Of a stretch of DNA of 64,000 bases, positions 60,333-64,000 are shown one piece after another; position 1 is the stretch's first letter, and the number at the start of each line of letters is the position of its first letter. The position numbers were made by a program, and so were the translations under genes. This stretch comes from an uncultured Victivallaceae bacterium. Lineage in GTDB: Bacteria; Verrucomicrobiota; Lentisphaeria; Victivallales; Victivallaceae. Where the stretch lies: NCBI GenBank assembly GCA_944392655.1, contig CALXXL010000005.1, forward strand, positions 62,001 through 126,000, in the 5' to 3' direction. The notes below the pieces were generated by a model that was not told where the DNA came from, made no database searches, and saw only the letters and a program-made list of their open reading frames with translations.

Positions 60333-61030
60333 GCTTTATATCTCTGGAAAATATAACTAAAACATATTTCCTCGGCGAAATCGATGTGCCGGTACTCAAA
60401 GGAATTACCATGGCAATCGAAAAAGGCGAATATGTGGCGCTGATGGGCGCATCGGGATCCGGGAAAAGTACGCTGATGAATATCCTCGGATGTCTCGACC
60501 GCCCAACCGGCGGGGAATATTATCTCGATGGACAGGAGGTGGGACACCTCTCCAGCGACGCACGGGCTCTCGTACGTAACCATAAAATCGGATTCGTATT
60601 CCAGAGCTTTAACCTGCTGCCGCGTACCAGCGCACTCGAAAACGTTATCATGCCACTGGCATATACTGCCGGAAATCTCTCCCGGCGCGAAATGCACAAA
60701 CGTGGCAGGGAGATGCTGGAACTCGTGGGACTGGCCGATCGCATGGATCACTACCCATCACAGCTTTCCGGCGGTCAGCAGCAGCGCGTGGCTATCGCTC
60801 GCGCCCTGATCAACCACCCACCGGTACTCTTCGCCGACGAACCAACCGGAAACCTCGACTCGCATACCAGCGACGACGTGATGGCTATGTTCGATAACCT
60901 GAACCGCGAGGGGATTACCATTATCCTGGTGACCCACTCCGACGAGGTCGCATCATACGCTAAACGGGTTATACATATCCACGACGGCCTGCTGGCCGAC
61001 GGAATATATAAGGTGGAAAAGAGGGCGTAA
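60329..61030 (+). CDS. ABC transporter ATP-binding protein, MacB/LolD type
   Basis: ATPase of 233 residues: Walker A GASGSGKST (about 42-50), Q-loop VFQSFNLLPR, signature LSGGQQQRVAIARAL, Walker B VLFADEPTGNLD and H-loop VTHSDE. The family drives MacB-type mechanotransmission export or lipoprotein release. Here the ATPase and the permease are on separate genes, while E. coli MacB fuses them. Coupled by an ATGA overlap to the adaptor gene. Confidence 0.94.
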   Translation: MSFISLENITKTYFLGEIDVPVLKGITMAIEKGEYVALMGASGSGKSTLMNILGCLDRPTGGEYYLDGQEVGHLSSDARALVRNHKIGFVFQSFNLLPRTSALENVIMPLAYTAGNLSRREMHKRGREMLELVGLADRMDHYPSQLSGGQQQRVAIARALINHPPVLFADEPTGNLDSHTSDDVMAMFDNLNREGITIILVTHSDEVASYAKRVIHIHDGLLADGIYKVEKRA

Positions 61031-61032
61031 AT

Positions 61033-62394
61033 ATGAGTTTATTCAATACTGTTCAGGTGGCGGTTAAAGCACTGCTGCGCAATCCAACCCGCGCTCTGCT
61101 TACCACTCTGGGAATCGTTATCGGTATCGCCGCAGTTATCACTATGATGGAGATCGGTAACGGCTCCAGCAGCTCTATCCGCAAATCCATCGAGGAAATG
61201 GGCGTGAATACCCTGGTTATTATTCCGGGTATGCCGCGTAACCACGGAGGCGTAAGACAGGCTATGGGAACTGCCATGTCGCTTACTCCGGACGATTACA
61301 ACGCAATAGTTCGCGACTGCGTCAATATAAGCTGCGCCGCACCGATCGTTTCCGGCAGCGGAATGCAGTTTATCTACGGCGGGATCAACTGGACTCCACA
61401 GCAGGTGCTCGGTACTTCACCGGAGTATTTGACCATCCGTGACTGGAAGGTGGCTGACGGAAGATGTTTTTCCCAGGCTGAGGTCGATTCCCGCGCCAGA
61501 GTGTGCCTCGTAGGTAAAACCATTGTCGATAATGTATTCAACGGCGAGTCGCCTATCGATTCCACCGTGCGTATTATGGGGGTATCATTCCAGATTATCG
61601 GTGTGCTCGAATCCAAGGGCGCCAGTATGATGGGACGCGATGAGGACGATATCGTTATCGCACCATGGAGTACTGTCCGGCTGAGACTTACCGGATTGAA
61701 AACCGGTACCGCTACCAATACCACCAGCACTCCGTCTACCCTGCCAAGCGATCTGTATTCCGGAGAAGGCGTCGCCTTCTACCCCGAACAGGCGGAAAAT
61801 CTCGAAACAGATACTTTGCTGATTCCTAAATTTACCCAGATAGACCAGATTATGGTGATGGCGGCATCTGCCGATAAGGTAGACGCCGCTACCGAGGAGG
61901 TTACCCAACTGCTGCGCGAAAGACACGGCTTGACTGAGGACGAGGAGAGCGACTTCTGGATCCGCAACTCCGCCGAGTTTATGTCCATGCTGAGCAGCAC
62001 AACTACGGTAATGGCTAATCTGTTGCTGGTTGTGGCGCTTATCTCGCTTGTGGTCGGCGGCGTGGGGATTATGAACATCATGCTCGTTTCGGTTACTGAA
62101 CGAACACGCGAAATCGGACTGCGAATGGCGGTGGGAGCACGATCAAGAGATATTTTAAAGCAGTTCCTGGTGGAATCGGTCATGCTGTGTCTGGTCGGCG
62201 GGATTGTCGGTATCCTGCTCGGACACGGCGCGGCGGCACTGGTTCACAGTCAGCTCGGATGGCCGGTGGAATCCAGTACCGTGGTCGTTGCTCTGGCATG
62301 TATAGTTTCTGCCATGGTCGGTATCGTATTCGGCTTCTATCCTGCATGGAAGGCCTCTAAGCTCGACCCGATTGAAGCTCTGCGTTACGAATAA
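61033..62394 (+). CDS. ABC transporter permease, MacB/FtsX type
   Basis: Protein of 453 residues with an N-terminal transmembrane helix (about 18-40), a large periplasmic domain (about 45-320) and three C-terminal helices (about 328-450). The segment SLVVGGVGIMNIMLVSVTERTREIGLRMAVGAR is the MacB/FtsX signature. With the adaptor and ATPase it makes a tripartite exporter for a macrolide-like compound, peptide or lipid; the cargo is not evident. Start two bases after the ATPase stop. Confidence 0.94.
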   Translation: MSLFNTVQVAVKALLRNPTRALLTTLGIVIGIAAVITMMEIGNGSSSSIRKSIEEMGVNTLVIIPGMPRNHGGVRQAMGTAMSLTPDDYNAIVRDCVNISCAAPIVSGSGMQFIYGGINWTPQQVLGTSPEYLTIRDWKVADGRCFSQAEVDSRARVCLVGKTIVDNVFNGESPIDSTVRIMGVSFQIIGVLESKGASMMGRDEDDIVIAPWSTVRLRLTGLKTGTATNTTSTPSTLPSDLYSGEGVAFYPEQAENLETDTLLIPKFTQIDQIMVMAASADKVDAATEEVTQLLRERHGLTEDEESDFWIRNSAEFMSMLSSTTTVMANLLLVVALISLVVGGVGIMNIMLVSVTERTREIGLRMAVGARSRDILKQFLVESVMLCLVGGIVGILLGHGAAALVHSQLGWPVESSTVVVALACIVSAMVGIVFGFYPAWKASKLDPIEALRYE

Positions 62395-62399
62395 CCACA

Positions 62400-63122
62400 T
62401 CAATGTAAACCGCAGTTCAACGCTGCAAGAGCATCTGTACTCAATGCCGCGTTGAACATACTCCAATGGTAGATTGATAAATCTCCTCCACCCCCAAGCG
62501 TAAGCCTGGATGAGCTCAACTTTTTACTTATACCTGCGGCTTCCGGCAGAGTTGTTTCAGCAATTTTGCGATTATTGAAATAGATACAGAATACTTTCGC
62601 CGTGTTGTCCCAGGTTAATGCGCAGCTCAGTAATTTTCCGGCAGGAATTGGTTCAACTTTTACGTTCTCGGCAACAGCACAGCCGGAGCCGGATTCGGTG
62701 GTGAATGGAAGTGCAATGGAGAGAGTTTCCCTGTCAATTATGGCTAAACTCAACTCTTCACTCTGCCGCCAGATCGGGCCGGTGTAATAGTCTGAGGTAA
62801 GTGTGAAACAGCAGAATAGTGTGAAGCTCACACGGTATTTCCGCAGATCAAGCGCAGTTGCGATCTCCCAATTGAAAATTTTATTCGCCGCCTCAAAATT
62901 ACCGTCGGTTCCAGCGATGGCATTGTTGAAACTCAGCAGACCAGTTGATTTGAACCAGTTTTCTTCTGATCCTGATGGCGATTGAGGTTGGGGGGGAGTC
63001 CACTCACCCGCCCAATCTGATTCACTGTAAAATGGCGACAATACCACCCCGTTTAATGCTCCGCTGACCGCAAAAACCGTGTCCGGACAACGGAAGCGGG
63101 ATAAATATGATTTTCCTGACAT
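62400..63122 (-). CDS. LamG/concanavalin-like domain protein without signal peptide
   Basis: Protein of 240 residues, mostly one beta-sandwich of the LamG type (ELSLAIIDRETLSIALPF, LLSCALTWDNTAKVFCIYFNNRKIAETTLP, SSSRLTLGGGGDLSIYHWSMFNAALS). There is no signal peptide, although the fold is normally extracellular. AGGAG lies before the ATG at 63122. It ends five bases from the convergent exporter permease gene. It might be a truncated remnant of a larger secreted protein or a phage-like binding protein. Function unknown. Confidence 0.62.
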   Translation of the reverse strand: MSGKSYLSRFRCPDTVFAVSGALNGVVLSPFYSESDWAGEWTPPQPQSPSGSEENWFKSTGLLSFNNAIAGTDGNFEAANKIFNWEIATALDLRKYRVSFTLFCCFTLTSDYYTGPIWRQSEELSLAIIDRETLSIALPFTTESGSGCAVAENVKVEPIPAGKLLSCALTWDNTAKVFCIYFNNRKIAETTLPEAAGISKKLSSSRLTLGGGGDLSIYHWSMFNAALSTDALAALNCGLH

Positions 63123-63177
63123 TCGGGCATCCTCTCCTGATAAATTAACCTTTTATCAGAAGAAAATGTCAACTGCT

Positions 63178-63987
63178 CTATTGTTCCCGGCGGCGCAAAA
63201 ACCAGCTGCGGCCGGCAATCGCACGCCCGGGAAGCAACAGTTCCGCTGTACGGTCATCACTCTTCCAGATAATTTTATAAGCCGCCTTCATCCGCTCTTC
63301 CAGAGTGGATTCGGAGAATATTCTTACCGGATAGGATATACGTCTGTCTTTAAAGCCGGGAGGCAGAAAGGATCCAGGGCCGTTACTGCTTAACCAGTGA
63401 CGGTGCAGGGCGAAGATATCTTTCTTCGCCGTTGTTACCGCCAGACGCGAAAGCAGAATGTATTCCGCTCTACTATTGAATATTTTTTTCCAAAGCCCGT
63501 CACTTTCACGGATGAAGCCTAATGCACATGAGGTGTGCAGCAGGGCAGGGGGAGAATCCGCCAGCGCGGAGGCAATGTCAGTATAATAGCTTAACATCGG
63601 ATGCGGCGGCGCCAGTTCCGCCATCCCGGGAAGTTCAACAATGCGCCAGTCCAACGCCAGTTCAGGAAGCGCATTGATTGTCTGGAAAAAGTGTATCCCG
63701 CAGCCGCCTCCAATATCTATTACCCGCAGTGGCCGCTCTTCCGTCCCCGCCGCTGCCGCCGCAACCGCCGCAATCGATTGCAGTTCCGAAAGCGTCAGCT
63801 CCTCCGGTGCATGGCTTATCCGGTATGCCGTCTTGGCCGCCACCAGCTGCGCAATATCACTATTATTATAATCATCACCGGAATCCGGCCAGCCGGACAA
63901 CTCAATGCAGCCGGTTGCATCGCCTCTCAGCTTTCTTAACCCATCAAGGATCAGCGGAGGGAGAAACCGTTTCAGTAGCTCTTTCAT
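63178..63987 (-). CDS. Putative methyltransferase, TIGR04325-like
   Basis: About 269 residues from the ATG at 63987 (a GTG at 63993 is possible). The SAM-binding segment VIDIGGGCGIHFFQTINAL and the following DWRIVELPGM fit the putative methyltransferase family TIGR04325, seen in surface-polysaccharide clusters. The start lies 13 bases from the window edge, so the upstream context is unknown and the 5' end cannot be verified; no ribosome-binding site is visible. Confidence 0.75.
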   Translation of the reverse strand: MKELLKRFLPPLILDGLRKLRGDATGCIELSGWPDSGDDYNNSDIAQLVAAKTAYRISHAPEELTLSELQSIAAVAAAAAGTEERPLRVIDIGGGCGIHFFQTINALPELALDWRIVELPGMAELAPPHPMLSYYTDIASALADSPPALLHTSCALGFIRESDGLWKKIFNSRAEYILLSRLAVTTAKKDIFALHRHWLSSNGPGSFLPPGFKDRRISYPVRIFSESTLEERMKAAYKIIWKSDDRTAELLLPGRAIAGRSWFLRRREQ

Positions 63988-64000
63988 AATCACAAAAAAA

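Overview
The window looks like a chromosomal segment of a Gram-negative bacterium of the PVC group, most likely Lentisphaerota (Victivallis-like). This is an inference from several signs: lpxA (outer membrane), serine/threonine kinases with DWG or DLG in place of DFG, an operon of prepilin-like proteins with an H-X9-DG type C-terminus, and long runs of secreted or membrane-anchored paralogues. Most of it is of medium GC. Two parts are clearly AT-rich: about 32.2-34.17 kb, and to a lesser degree 46.1-48.4 kb.

Layout. 1-5.3 kb: proteostasis operon (tig, truncated by the window edge; clpP; clpX), then a membrane kinase with an odd catalytic lysine and a short-chain dehydrogenase. 5.3-11.7 kb: pyrimidine/arginine block with carA leftward, pyrG-carB rightward, and a 350-base divergent region that can fold into a structured RNA. 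11.7-15.9 kb: four leftward paralogous exported proteins, two of them lipoproteins. 16-22 kb: crcB, a MarR-MATE pair, an ArsR-nitrilase pair, a second MATE-MarR pair on the other strand, and an HD-domain protein. 22.2-23.9 kb: a SulP transporter broken by a single-base frameshift.

24.0-30.8 kb: a tight seven-gene leftward operon (two pseudopilins, one pseudopilin-like protein, a membrane protein, an alpha/beta hydrolase, a beta-lactamase-fold hydrolase and an O-antigen-ligase-like protein). 31.1-34.2 kb: a block flanked by 105-base direct repeats of the 3' end of the next gene. It carries an AT-rich radical SAM/SPASM maturase whose 5' end is frameshifted at a nine-base homopolymer, and a small Cys-rich peptide gene just downstream. 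This is the best candidate for an undescribed system, a RiPP-type modification pair. 34.2-47.9 kb: an unrecognised large protein, LolA-like membrane proteins, two beta-lactamase-fold hydrolases, a PHP-domain protein, an HExxH protein, a DJ-1/PfpI protein and small membrane proteins.

48.4-64 kb: initiator tRNA-Met, an aspartate aminotransferase, a PstS-like protein, then a long rightward run (kinase, phosphoesterase, Ktr/Trk potassium uptake pair, pncC, pyrH, lpxA, class A beta-lactamase-like protein), a MacA/MacB-type exporter in three genes, a LamG-like protein and a TIGR04325-like methyltransferase. Many intergenic regions carry sigma70-like promoters in which the -35 box is often TTGCAA with a 16-17 base spacer. 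All calls come from reading the sequence; no database search was run.
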